Shown here piece after piece: positions 1 through 8,795 of a stretch of DNA of 64,000 bases. The stretch is taken from NCBI GenBank assembly GCA_036011085.1, contig DASCMS010000044.1, positions 1 to 64,000 on the forward strand, in the 5' to 3' direction. Both the position numbers and the translations under genes were made by a program. Numbering within the stretch: the stretch's first letter is position 1; each line of letters opens with the position of its first letter. The notes below the pieces were generated by a model. That model did no database searches and was not told where the DNA came from. It was given only the letters and a program-made list of their open reading frames with translations. Source of the DNA: UBA8231 sp036011085 (GTDB taxonomy: Bacteria; Latescibacterota; UBA2968; UBA8231).

Positions 1-1
1 A

Positions 2-496
2 CTCCTGCTGTCGTGGGGAGAGTCCGGGACAGGCCCGGGACAGTTCAACATCGTCCACAACGTGATCGTCGACGACGACGGGTTCGTCTACATCGCCGAT
101 CGCGAGAATCAGCGGGTGCAGGTGTTCGACACGGACGGCACGTTCGTGACGCAGTGGAACGACATGTCACGCGTGGCGGCGATCTGCATGGATCCGGCGG
201 GGGACGATCCACTCGTCTACCTGGGAGAGTACTTCTGCGGCATCGGCAGCAACACGATGGGGACGAACCTGGGACCCCGCGTCTCGGTGATGGACCGCCA
301 GGGCAACCTGCTGGCAAGAGTCGGGACCGATCCGTTCGGCGATGAGCCCGGGCGATTCTATTCACCCCACGGGATCGCCGTCGACTCGAAGGGCGACATC
401 TACGTCGCCGAGGTGTCGTGGAGCGATTACGGCAGCACCATGGATCCACCGCGTCAGCTCCGGTCGATGCAGAAGCTGGTGCGGAAGAAGCGGTAG
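2..496 (+). CDS. NHL-repeat (six-bladed beta-propeller) protein, C-terminal part
   Basis: The reading frame is open from the left edge of the window, so the true start lies outside it; 164 codons and a TAG are visible. The residues form NHL/6-bladed propeller repeats: the pattern IVDDDGFVYIADRENQRVQV followed by a strand ending in TQW is a typical blade, and a second blade reads GIAVDSKGDIYVAEV. NHL propellers usually act as secreted or periplasmic interaction platforms; some belong to peptidyl-alpha-hydroxyglycine lyases. The tail ends in basic residues with no further domain. The same blade type occurs at the end of the lipoprotein at 34801-36939. It stops two bases before the acetate-kinase-family start, so the two may be co-transcribed. 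The function beyond the fold is unknown. Confidence 0.8.
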   Translation, partial: LLLSWGESGTGPGQFNIVHNVIVDDDGFVYIADRENQRVQVFDTDGTFVTQWNDMSRVAAICMDPAGDDPLVYLGEYFCGIGSNTMGTNLGPRVSVMDRQGNLLARVGTDPFGDEPGRFYSPHGIAVDSKGDIYVAEVSWSDYGSTMDPPRQLRSMQKLVRKKR

Positions 497-498
497 AC

Positions 499-1704
499 AT
501 GGACAAGACTGAGCAGATGAAGATCCTGGTAGCGAATCTCGGCAGCACCACCTTCAAGTACAAAGTGTTCGACATGCCCGCCGGTCAGGTGCTGGCCCAG
601 GGCGGCATGGATCGCATCGGCGAAGGCAAGGGATCGGTCCACAAGTTTCGTCTGGGCGCCGGTGACGAGGCGGAGCAGCCCTGCTCGCTGCCCGACCACG
701 CCGCCGCCATCGACGAAGCCCTGCTGCGGCTGACGGGTGACGGTGGACCTCTGACCTCAGTCGACGATCTCGACGCCGTCGGCTTCAAGACCGTCCACGC
801 CCGTGCCATCACTGGCGTCGTCGAGCTCGATGAAGACGTCATCGGCCGCATGGAGGACTTCTTCCGTCTGGCGCCCGCACACAACCCGGCCTACGTGGCC
901 GCCATCCGTCAGTTCGAACGTGTCGCCCCCGCCGCCTCACGAGTGGGTTGCTTCGAGCCCGCCTTCCATGGCAACGCGCCCCTGCGACGCCAGCTCTACG
1001 CCGTTCCCTGGCACTGGTACGAGGACTATGGTATCCGGCGCTACGGCTTCCACGGAGCCTCCCATCGCTACGCCGCCGAAAAGGTGATCGAGCTGGAAGG
1101 CACCACACAGCTGCGGCACATCAACTGCCACCTCGGAGGCTCGTCCTCACTCTGTGCAGTGAAGGACGGCGTGTCCCGCGGGGCGTCTCACGGTCTCAGC
1201 CCGCAGGGCGGGGTGCCGCAAAACAACCGCATCGGCGATCTCGACCCGTACGCGCTGCAGATCGTCTGCGACCGGGAGGGTGTGACGCTGGACCGGGCCC
1301 TGGAGATCTGTGCCGCAGAAGGGGGCATGCTGGGGCTGAGTGGGGTGTCGAACGACATGCGGGACATCGAGGAAAAGGCCGCGGCGGGGGACCAGCGTTG
1401 CGCCCTGGCAATCGAAGTGTTCACCTCCGCCATCCGCGACTACCTGGGGGCTTACGTCATCGAGCTGGGCGGTGTTGATGTGATCAGCTTCACCGGCGGC
1501 ATCGGTGAACACTCGAGCACGGTGCGTGGCCAGGTACTGTCGGGGTTGGAGTTTCTCGGTGTGGAGATGGATCGCGGCTTCAATGACAGCGTCCACGGCG
1601 AAGGCATACTGCACGCTGAGAGCAGCGCCGTCCGTCTGCGTGTGCTGCGCACCGACGAGGAGTTGATCGTGGCCCGCCAGACCCACGAGCAGCTGACGAC
1701 CTGA
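499..1704 (+). CDS. Acetate kinase family protein (divergent active site)
   Basis: This 401-residue protein has the length and motif order of acetate kinase, which interconverts acetate plus ATP and acetyl phosphate plus ADP in the cytosol. Family landmarks are NLGSTTFKYK (phosphate 1 loop), LAPAHNP, YGFHGASH, HLGG, a GDLDP loop and FTGGIGEHS (adenosine site). Several usually invariant positions differ: the HRVVHGG segment is FKTVHAR, the FDTAFH catalytic Asp is Glu (CFEPAFHGN), and HLGNGAS is HLGGSSS. It may therefore be a kinase for another short-chain acid or be altered in activity. ATG 499 is chosen because it follows the upstream stop by two bases; ATG 517 (MKILVANLG) is the alternative. 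No phosphotransacetylase gene is adjacent. Confidence 0.8.
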   Translation: MDKTEQMKILVANLGSTTFKYKVFDMPAGQVLAQGGMDRIGEGKGSVHKFRLGAGDEAEQPCSLPDHAAAIDEALLRLTGDGGPLTSVDDLDAVGFKTVHARAITGVVELDEDVIGRMEDFFRLAPAHNPAYVAAIRQFERVAPAASRVGCFEPAFHGNAPLRRQLYAVPWHWYEDYGIRRYGFHGASHRYAAEKVIELEGTTQLRHINCHLGGSSSLCAVKDGVSRGASHGLSPQGGVPQNNRIGDLDPYALQIVCDREGVTLDRALEICAAEGGMLGLSGVSNDMRDIEEKAAAGDQRCALAIEVFTSAIRDYLGAYVIELGGVDVISFTGGIGEHSSTVRGQVLSGLEFLGVEMDRGFNDSVHGEGILHAESSAVRLRVLRTDEELIVARQTHEQLTT

Positions 1705-1805
1705 CCGGGGGCAGGGCGGTGGCCCTTCAGAGTCGGCGTGAGGTGGTTTCCTCCTTACCTTAATAGGCTCTCGTCGATTCCCCGCCTCTCAGCCCGATTG
1801 CCGCC

Positions 1806-4739
1806 GTGAGTCAAACCCGTTCCCCAGGCAATTCGCGGCAACGCAGCCGCCTGACCCGGTACCAACACCGGGCCCTGGCCTCAATTGTCGTTCTCGGCGT
1901 GTTCTTGCTGGCCGACACGCTTTACCTGCTGGCCAGCCGTGTCGCCGACGCGGCTGACATTGGCTACTTCGCCGTCACCGACATCTCTCTGCCCCAGTTC
2001 TATCAGGGGATGGTCCTGTCCCATACGGCCCTCGGTATCCTTCTGGTCGTGCTGGCGCTGGCCTTTGTCGAGTGGCACGTGCCCATGGTTTGGCGACGGA
2101 ATCGCAGCCAGGCCATCGCCACCGGTGTGGTCAGTGTCGCCCTTGGCGTCGTACTGCTGGTAACCGGCCTGTTCATCCTCGGGGAAGCCAACAGCCGCGA
2201 AAACGCCTGGGCCTGGTGGTTGCACGTGGTGGCGGCCGCCGCGCTGCCGACGCTGTACCTGGCGCACCGGCGGAGCTCCGTGTGGAAACCTTCCGCCCGC
2301 AGCTATCGCGTCGTGCCTGTGGCCGTTGCCGCGCTGACACTGGCGGCCATCGTCACGCATGGGATCAGCTACGACAGTGAGACATACACGAAGGCGGCGC
2401 AGGATGCATTCGCCGCCGGGACACACGAAGGTCCCGGATCGGCGGCATGGCGAAAGGGAGGTGGCTCATCAACCTTCGTGCCCGCCAGCTTCGTACCGCA
2501 CGAGAGCCCGTTCTTCCCGTCAGCGACGACGACGACGACGGGTGCGTACCTGCCATCACGGGTCATCACCCGTGGCAATCTGCCCGAACCGGAACTGCTG
2601 GAGCGGGAGGTCAAACAGCAGGGCTTTGTGGTGAGCGAGAAGCTGGGCGCCGCCAGTTGTGAGCGCTGCCACGCCGCCGTTACCGAGCAGTGGTCCCGTT
2701 CGGCTCATCGTTTTGCCTCGTTCAACAACCCCTTCTACGAGGCGACGGTCAACGAGCTGCGCCGGCTCGCCCCGAGTTCGAACCCCGAGCTCGAGGCCCA
2801 CATCGGCTACTTCTCCAGCAAGGCCAGGGCAGAGGGTGACAGCCAGGACCTGGCGGGACGGGAGTCGCTGGTGAAATCGAAGTGGTGCTCGGGCTGTCAT
2901 GATCCGGCGCTGATGCTGGCGGGGCGCATGTCAGGCGAGATCGACCGCCGATCGCCCCAGGCCCAGGCCGGGCTCACGTGCCTGGCCTGCCACGCCATCG
3001 ATCGTATTCACGATCAGACGGGGAACGCCAACTACAACATTGCCGACCACCAGGAGGACCCGTACCTCTTCGCCGAGGCGGAAGGTGGCATCGGGCAGTT
3101 GCTGCACGACATCGCGTTGAAAGCGCGACCCGCCGTGCACAAGCGGCAGATGCTCAGGCCCTTCTTTCAGCGGTCACAGTACTGCGCCACGTGCCACAAG
3201 GTCAGCATCGACACGAGGCTGAACGGCTACCGCTGGCTGCGGGGACAGGATGAATTCGACAACTGGCATGACAGCGGCGTGGCTATGAACGCGTCGCGGA
3301 CGTTCTACCTGCCCGGCTTCAAGCGCGTCTGCCAGGATTGTCATATGCCGCTGGAAGAAGCGGTGGAGGGCGACGTTTCGGCCAGGAATGGGTATGTCCG
3401 CTCACACCGCTTCCTGGCGGCGAACACGGCGCTTCCCTATCTGCGCGGCGACAGTGGGACGCTTCGGCGCATCGAAGGATTTCTGCGGGACGAGAAGCTG
3501 CGCATCGACATCCCGGCGCTGCGCCGGCAGGAGGGTGGGGTGGAGTACCTGCCAGGGGCGGCGGCGTCGATCCTTCGTCAGGGGGAGCGTTTCGAGGTGG
3601 ATGTCACCGTGCGCAATCTCGGCGTGGGACACACGTTTCCCGGTGGCACGAACGACTCCAACGAAGGCTGGATCGAATTCACCGTGTCGTCCGCCGCCAC
3701 CGGCCAGATGCTGGCGCAGAGCGGGATGCTGGGTCAGGACGGTCACGTAGACCCGGCGGCCCATTTCTACAAAGCCCTGCTCGTAGACCGCCGTGGGCAG
3801 GGCATTCACCGGCGCAACGCACAGGACATCTATGCCCCGGTTTACGTCCGGACCATCGGTCCGGGCACGGCGGATGTGGCCCACTATGAGATTCAACTAC
3901 CATCTGACTTTGAGGACGCTTCGGTTCGACTCACCGCCCGCCTGATGTGGCGCAAGTTCGATCGCAAGTACACGGAGTTCGCCTACCGCTCAAACCCCGA
4001 GGGCTTCCGGCTCTTTCCCGACGTACCCAACTTGCCCGTAACGGAAATCGCCCGGCACGAGATCATCCTGCCTGTGACGGGGAAGACGGCTGCCCACGAG
4101 ACATCGACCTCACTGGCGTCACCGTGGATGCGCCACAACGACTACGGCATCGCGTTGCTGCTCCAGGGGGACACACGCGGCGCCATGGCAGCTTTCGAAA
4201 AGGTGTCCCGGATGCAGCCTGACCAACTCGATGGTCCGCGGAACATGGCGCGTGTGGCTCTGCAGGATGGCGACCTGGACCAGGCCTACAGTCTGCTGGA
4301 GCAGTGCGAACAGATCGACCCGGGAGATCCGCAGACGGCCTGGTTCTGGGGTGTGGCCCACCAGAAGGCCGGACGGTACGCTGAGGCCGAGGGAGCCTAC
4401 CGGCACGTGTTGCTGCGTTTCCCGCAGGATCGGGCCACGTGGCGCAATCTGGGTCGGGTACTCTACCTCGACGGCCGTTTCAGACAAGCCCTGCAGGCTC
4501 TCGATCAGGTACTGCACATCGACCCGGAAGATCGCAGCGCTCACTACCATCGTATGCTGTGCCTGCGATCCCTGGGCCGGAACGCGGAAGCGGCGGCGGC
4601 GGAGCAGGCCTACACGTACTACCAGATCGACGAGTCGGCACAGGCGGTGACCCGGGCCTACCGGATGGAACATCCCAACGCCAATCGAGAGACGCAGTCA
4701 ATCCACGTTCACGATCTGTCGCCTGCGGCTGGGATGTGA
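1806..4739 (+). CDS. Membrane multiheme cytochrome c (five CXXCH) with C-terminal TPR repeats
   Basis: The 977-residue protein starts at GTG. About five hydrophobic segments lie in the first 190 residues, so the chain is membrane-anchored. Five heme-binding motifs follow: CERCH (~284), CSGCH (~360), CLACH (~391), CATCH (~459) and CQDCH (~508), with extra His residues (SAHRFASFNNPF, YVRSHRF) as candidate distal ligands. This resembles the cytochrome c554/multiheme family that carries electrons in the periplasm. A beta-rich stretch (~550-760) precedes about four TPR units (~780-960) such as WRNLGRVLYLDGRFRQALQ. The next gene, a CRTAC1-type lipoprotein, begins one base after the stop, so they are likely co-expressed. 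The electron donor and acceptor cannot be read from the sequence. Confidence 0.85.
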   Translation: MSQTRSPGNSRQRSRLTRYQHRALASIVVLGVFLLADTLYLLASRVADAADIGYFAVTDISLPQFYQGMVLSHTALGILLVVLALAFVEWHVPMVWRRNRSQAIATGVVSVALGVVLLVTGLFILGEANSRENAWAWWLHVVAAAALPTLYLAHRRSSVWKPSARSYRVVPVAVAALTLAAIVTHGISYDSETYTKAAQDAFAAGTHEGPGSAAWRKGGGSSTFVPASFVPHESPFFPSATTTTTGAYLPSRVITRGNLPEPELLEREVKQQGFVVSEKLGAASCERCHAAVTEQWSRSAHRFASFNNPFYEATVNELRRLAPSSNPELEAHIGYFSSKARAEGDSQDLAGRESLVKSKWCSGCHDPALMLAGRMSGEIDRRSPQAQAGLTCLACHAIDRIHDQTGNANYNIADHQEDPYLFAEAEGGIGQLLHDIALKARPAVHKRQMLRPFFQRSQYCATCHKVSIDTRLNGYRWLRGQDEFDNWHDSGVAMNASRTFYLPGFKRVCQDCHMPLEEAVEGDVSARNGYVRSHRFLAANTALPYLRGDSGTLRRIEGFLRDEKLRIDIPALRRQEGGVEYLPGAAASILRQGERFEVDVTVRNLGVGHTFPGGTNDSNEGWIEFTVSSAATGQMLAQSGMLGQDGHVDPAAHFYKALLVDRRGQGIHRRNAQDIYAPVYVRTIGPGTADVAHYEIQLPSDFEDASVRLTARLMWRKFDRKYTEFAYRSNPEGFRLFPDVPNLPVTEIARHEIILPVTGKTAAHETSTSLASPWMRHNDYGIALLLQGDTRGAMAAFEKVSRMQPDQLDGPRNMARVALQDGDLDQAYSLLEQCEQIDPGDPQTAWFWGVAHQKAGRYAEAEGAYRHVLLRFPQDRATWRNLGRVLYLDGRFRQALQALDQVLHIDPEDRSAHYHRMLCLRSLGRNAEAAAAEQAYTYYQIDESAQAVTRAYRMEHPNANRETQSIHVHDLSPAAGM

Positions 4740-4740
4740 T

Positions 4741-6531
4741 TTGAGACGTCGGTTCGGATCGTCGTTGCTGGTGGCTCTGCTACTGACGGCTGCCTGTGAA
4801 CAGCAGCAGGAGGCCGACCCTGCAGTCCCCGCCGAATATGCCAGCACCGTACCGGACTATGCCAGGGGCGCCGTGCAGAGCACGACTCCAGCCATCACCT
4901 TCACGGACGTGACGGCGGCCTCCGGGATCGACTTCGAACACGACTCGGGCGGCTTCGGTCAGAAGTGGATGCCTGAGACCATGGGGTCAGGCGTCGGCCT
5001 GTTCGATATCGACAGCGACGGGGATGACGACGCGCTCTTCGTCAACGGAACATGGTTTTCCGGGCACGAAGGGGAGGGGGCGGCACCGACAAGCGCGCTC
5101 TATGCGAATCGGGGAGACGGCTTCTTCGTGGAGGCGACGGCGGGCTCCGGTCTGGAGGTCGAACTCTACGGCATGGGAGTCACGGCCGCCGACTTCGACG
5201 CCGACGGGCACATCGACCTCTTCCTGACAACCCTCGGCCCCAATCTGCTGCTTCGCGGTACGGGTGTGATGCGCTTCGAGGATGCGACGGACCGGGCGGG
5301 TGTGGCCGGGTCGAGGTGGACGGACGAGGTCGGCCGTGACCATCCCGAGTGGTCGACGGCGGCGCTGTGGGCGGATGTCGACAACGACGGCTGGCCGGAT
5401 CTGTTCGTGACCAACTACGTACACTGGTCACCGGAGAACGACCTCTACGCCAGCTTCGACGGCAAGGAGAAGTCCTACGCCACGCCCCAACAGTACTCCG
5501 GATCGACGCCGCGCCTCTACCAAAACCGTGGGGACGGTTCCTTTGTGGAGATCACCGAGGCGGCGGGGCTGTTGTTGCCCGATGCCAAGTCGATGGGAGT
5601 TGCGTCGGCCGACTTCGATGGTGATGGCTGGGTGGATCTGGTGGTGACCAACGACACGCAGCCCAACTTTCTGCTGCACAATGATGGCGCGGCGAGGTTC
5701 ACCGAGTCGGGCATGGCCGCCGGGATCGGCTACGACGAATCCGGCCGCGCCCGTGCCGGCATGGGCGTGGATGTGGCAACCCTGTCAACCGACGGTACAC
5801 AGGCCATTGGCATCGGCAACTTCAGCCGCGAAGCGATGTCCCTCTATCAGCAGACCGCGCCCGGGGCGGCGCTGTTTCTCGACGGCGCCGGACGCAGCCA
5901 TCTCGTGCAACCGACGCTGCGGGCCCTCACCTTCGGCTTGAAGTTTCTCGACTACGATCTCGACGGTCGTCGCGATCTGCTGCTGGCCAACGGCCACATC
6001 GAGCCGGGGATCAACGCGGTACAGAAAGAGATCAGCTATGCGCAGTCGCCACAACTGTTCTGGAACGACGGCAAGGGCGGTTTGATCGATGCCGGCGCGC
6101 ACGCCGGTCAGCCCTTTGCCGAGCCCCTCGTGGCCAGGGGTCTGGCAGTAGGCGATCTGGAGGGAGATGGTGACGTCGACGCCCTGCTGTCGACGAATGG
6201 CGGCGCCGCGCGCGTGCTGCGCAATGACGCCGCGGGTGCTGGCGGGGGGGCGGCTCTCGTGCTGCGGCTGCATGGCGAAGCACCCGCCCTCGATGCCCTC
6301 GGCGCCGTGGTCACCGTTACCACCGGCGGCAGGCGGCAGTCGCTGGCGGTGCGCACGGGGTCCTCGTATCTCAGCCAGCACTCGCAGTCCCTCGTCTTTG
6401 GCCTCGGCGCCGCCACCGGCGTGGAAGGCGTCACCGTGCGCTGGCCGGATGGTTCGACGCAGGATCTGGGGCCGCTGGCGGCCGGCCGCTACGACATCAC
6501 CCGCGACGGGGCGGCTCGGGCGGCACGCTGA
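4741..6531 (+). CDS. CRTAC1-family lipoprotein: FG-GAP/VCBS propeller plus ASPIC/UnbV domain
   Basis: The 596-residue protein begins at TTG with a lipoprotein signal (LLVALLLTAAC), so it should be exported and lipid-anchored. At least six Ca-binding FG-GAP loops are visible, e.g. DIDSDGDDDALF, DFDADGHIDLFL, DVDNDGWPDLFV, DFDGDGWVDLVV and DYDLDGRRDLLL, giving an integrin-like propeller over residues ~50-490. The C-terminal ~100 residues (GAVVTVTTGGRRQSLAVRTG, VRWPDGSTQDL) match the ASPIC/UnbV domain. In other bacteria this family is often encoded next to membrane multiheme or TPR proteins, as here, suggesting a shared envelope role; the molecular function is not known. Its last 43 bases overlap tail-to-tail with the convergent glycosyltransferase gene. 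Confidence 0.88.
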   Translation: MRRRFGSSLLVALLLTAACEQQQEADPAVPAEYASTVPDYARGAVQSTTPAITFTDVTAASGIDFEHDSGGFGQKWMPETMGSGVGLFDIDSDGDDDALFVNGTWFSGHEGEGAAPTSALYANRGDGFFVEATAGSGLEVELYGMGVTAADFDADGHIDLFLTTLGPNLLLRGTGVMRFEDATDRAGVAGSRWTDEVGRDHPEWSTAALWADVDNDGWPDLFVTNYVHWSPENDLYASFDGKEKSYATPQQYSGSTPRLYQNRGDGSFVEITEAAGLLLPDAKSMGVASADFDGDGWVDLVVTNDTQPNFLLHNDGAARFTESGMAAGIGYDESGRARAGMGVDVATLSTDGTQAIGIGNFSREAMSLYQQTAPGAALFLDGAGRSHLVQPTLRALTFGLKFLDYDLDGRRDLLLANGHIEPGINAVQKEISYAQSPQLFWNDGKGGLIDAGAHAGQPFAEPLVARGLAVGDLEGDGDVDALLSTNGGAARVLRNDAAGAGGGAALVLRLHGEAPALDALGAVVTVTTGGRRQSLAVRTGSSYLSQHSQSLVFGLGAATGVEGVTVRWPDGSTQDLGPLAAGRYDITRDGAARAAR

Positions 6532-7772
6532 ACGGCGCCACCGGCGTGCCGCGTCGGCTTCCCGGACCGCTGGCGCAACCAGAGCCGCCACGCCTCTTCC
6601 GTCGAGAGCATTTCCTGCAGATCGCGCTCACTGTGCCGGCTGCTCCGCGACAGCACGGACGGCGCCGTGGCGAAACCCTCCCAGTTCAGACCTGCACTCA
6701 AAGCCGGTGCCGCCTCGGCGATGGCCTCGCGCATGAGGGAGATGCCGACGCGGTACCAGGCTTCGTCCGGAGCGCGCAAGCGCAACAGCAGCGGCGCGTA
6801 GCGGATCCACCCCAAAAGGGCACGGCCGAAGCGCGCTACCGTCGCTCTCGTCAGCGGCGTGGGGGTCAACTGCACCGGACGAGAACCGGAGCTGGTCATG
6901 TCCGTGAAGCGGCCGAAGGGATCGTGGAACACGTACGCCGGCACGCGCTGGGCGCTCAGATGGTCGATGCGCGCCCCGAAAAGGGCGTCTTCACCCCGAG
7001 CCGCAGGGGGTGAGTAGAACGGGGGCAGCAACCCCGAGCGTGCCACGTCCAGATCGAGGGCGAGGTTGCCTCCCGACAGTCGCCGCACGCTGCGCACGGC
7101 ATCGATGGGTTTGGGTAAGGTGTCGTCCGGTCCCGGGGCCAGCCGCATGCGGCCGGCGAGGAAGGAAGAGGCGGTGAGAAACTCGCTGCCGGCGGCCAGG
7201 GCGGCGCCCAGGCGGCGCAGCAGGGCGGGTGATATGTGACGCGTGATCCCCCGGGGGATCGGTGAGGGTTCTCCGAGGGTGGTGCCGTTGGTTACGGCAG
7301 CACCTGTGGACAGCCCGACCAGGTGCGGTCCCAGCGGATCGACGGGTCGCCAGTGCAACTGCTCATCCGCGCCCCGCCAGGGGGCGGCGAAATACTCGTC
7401 GTCATCGAGAAACAGCACGACGTCCGAGCCGGCGCGCAGGGCATCGAGGACGGCGAGGTTGCGTTGGGCCCCGTACCCTGACCGCCGGATGAGTGGTTCC
7501 ACGTCTGCTGTCGCCCCCGCTTCGCAGGCCAGAGTCACGCCCGCGGCCGGTTCGATGCAACGTACCTCCTCGAAGGCACCGGCACCGGCCAGTTGCAGCT
7601 CACGGTGCGGCGGCGGCGCGCTCTCGAAGCTGCGATCCCAGACGACGAGCAGGCGCAGCGACAGCCGTTCGGTGTACTGCAGGGCGCGCAGGCGGCCGAC
7701 GAGCATATCGACGACGGGAACCACGCGGCGACGCCCGGAGCAGAAGGCGATGGTAACGCGGGCAGCATTCAT
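6489..7772 (-). CDS. Glycosyltransferase, GT2/GT-A-like
   Basis: The 427-residue protein begins MNAARVTIAFCSGRRR. A GT-A nucleotide-sugar core is suggested by the first beta strand (VTIAFCSGRR), the segment GYGAQRNLAVLDALRAGSDV and the acidic metal-binding motif VLFLDDDEYF (~residues 125-135). Such enzymes transfer a sugar from a nucleotide donor in the cytosol. The C-terminal half (SGGNLALDLDVARSGLLPPF, ARGEDALFGARI) looks like the acceptor-side region of GT2 enzymes, in which an ED motif is commonly catalytic. Its start overlaps the stop of the upstream gene as ATGA (7769-7772), indicating translational coupling in a surface-glycan operon with the genes at 7769-8794 and 8796-9983. Donor and acceptor are unknown. 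Confidence 0.65.
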   Translation of the reverse strand: MNAARVTIAFCSGRRRVVPVVDMLVGRLRALQYTERLSLRLLVVWDRSFESAPPPHRELQLAGAGAFEEVRCIEPAAGVTLACEAGATADVEPLIRRSGYGAQRNLAVLDALRAGSDVVLFLDDDEYFAAPWRGADEQLHWRPVDPLGPHLVGLSTGAAVTNGTTLGEPSPIPRGITRHISPALLRRLGAALAAGSEFLTASSFLAGRMRLAPGPDDTLPKPIDAVRSVRRLSGGNLALDLDVARSGLLPPFYSPPAARGEDALFGARIDHLSAQRVPAYVFHDPFGRFTDMTSSGSRPVQLTPTPLTRATVARFGRALLGWIRYAPLLLRLRAPDEAWYRVGISLMREAIAEAAPALSAGLNWEGFATAPSVLSRSSRHSERDLQEMLSTEEAWRLWLRQRSGKPTRHAGGAVQRAARAAPSRVMS

Positions 7773-8794
7773 AACAGAGCGTTCACCACCGCACCCGCCG
7801 TGTCGAGCTCTCGGGCAGCTGAGGAACGCAACAACGCCGCGATACGTTCGACTCCATCAGCCTTGCCATGGTGCCAGCGGAGGGTGATCAGACGTACCTG
7901 CCAGGCGCAGGCGGCGATCTCGCGGGCAGCGGCGCCGGCGCCCATGGCCGGGTCGAGATAACCCTCGGACTCCAGATAGTCGAAGCGCAGGGTCATGAGA
8001 CGCTTGTGCTCCCACCAGACACGCAGGGGGATGGTGAGCCGGTCTGCAGAGGCGCCGTCGACAGCAGCCAGGATTTCCGCCGTGAGCCAGCTGCAGGTGT
8101 TGGTCCCCCAGAGGGCGTCGATCACCGGTGCGATGGTCCGGTGGCGGGACGAACTGTCGGCGGATTCGAGATAGTCCCACAACTGATCACAGAGCGCCTC
8201 GAGATCGAAGGTGGCCGAGGCGTCCCGAATGTACCGGTAGATCAACAGGCGGGGGCGTTCATCGTCGGCCGAGTTCTCTTCGGCCAGACGACAGCCGGCG
8301 ACAGCGGCGGCGGCGACGGTCTCCGAGTCGATCCGGAGGGTGTGCAGGAGCCCTCCATGGGTGTAGGCGAGGGCTTCGAAGACGCCGGCCCGGCGATCGA
8401 TGCCGCACAGCAGGATTTCGTGCAGCCATTGCCCGCGCGTGTCCCACGGCAGGCAGCCATAGTCGATATCGATCTGCGGGTAGAGCCCTCGATCAAGGCA
8501 GTGCTCGAGGAACGGAATCACCCGGGCGCCGAGCAGGCGCTGGTCGATCTGCTGCACGTCGAGCCAGGGACAGTGGGACAGGGCTGCCTGTCGCAGATGA
8601 TCGCCTGGCGACCAGGGGTGGGCGTAGAACTTGAGATCGTCTCCAGGTCGGTGGTAGAGCTGCACGAAGGTGGTCAGGACCCAGGGCAGACTGGCATCGC
8701 CGTGCCCGGCGAGTACGGCCAACGGATAGGCGTGGAACAGATAACTCTGCACCAGCGGCGTCCGCAACGGCAAGGACAGGGTGGCGGCGACCAT
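7769..8794 (-). CDS. Unknown protein in a glycosyltransferase operon
   Basis: I do not recognise a family for this 341-residue protein. It is soluble-looking, mostly helical and rich in Trp, Leu and Ala, with no signal peptide and no long hydrophobic segment. Visible stretches are YLFHAYPLAVLAGHGD near the N-terminus, an aromatic region FYAHPWSPGDHLRQAALSHC, and LYPQIDIDYGCLPWDTRGQW in the middle. The ATG at 8794 lies one base after the upstream GT4 stop, and the stop overlaps the next glycosyltransferase start (ATGA), so the three genes are one translation unit. Position implies a glycan-related role, for example substrate modification or scaffold, but that is inference from neighbours only. 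Confidence 0.55.
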   Translation of the reverse strand: MVAATLSLPLRTPLVQSYLFHAYPLAVLAGHGDASLPWVLTTFVQLYHRPGDDLKFYAHPWSPGDHLRQAALSHCPWLDVQQIDQRLLGARVIPFLEHCLDRGLYPQIDIDYGCLPWDTRGQWLHEILLCGIDRRAGVFEALAYTHGGLLHTLRIDSETVAAAAVAGCRLAEENSADDERPRLLIYRYIRDASATFDLEALCDQLWDYLESADSSSRHRTIAPVIDALWGTNTCSWLTAEILAAVDGASADRLTIPLRVWWEHKRLMTLRFDYLESEGYLDPAMGAGAAAREIAACAWQVRLITLRWHHGKADGVERIAALLRSSAARELDTAGAVVNALL

Positions 8795-8795
8795 G

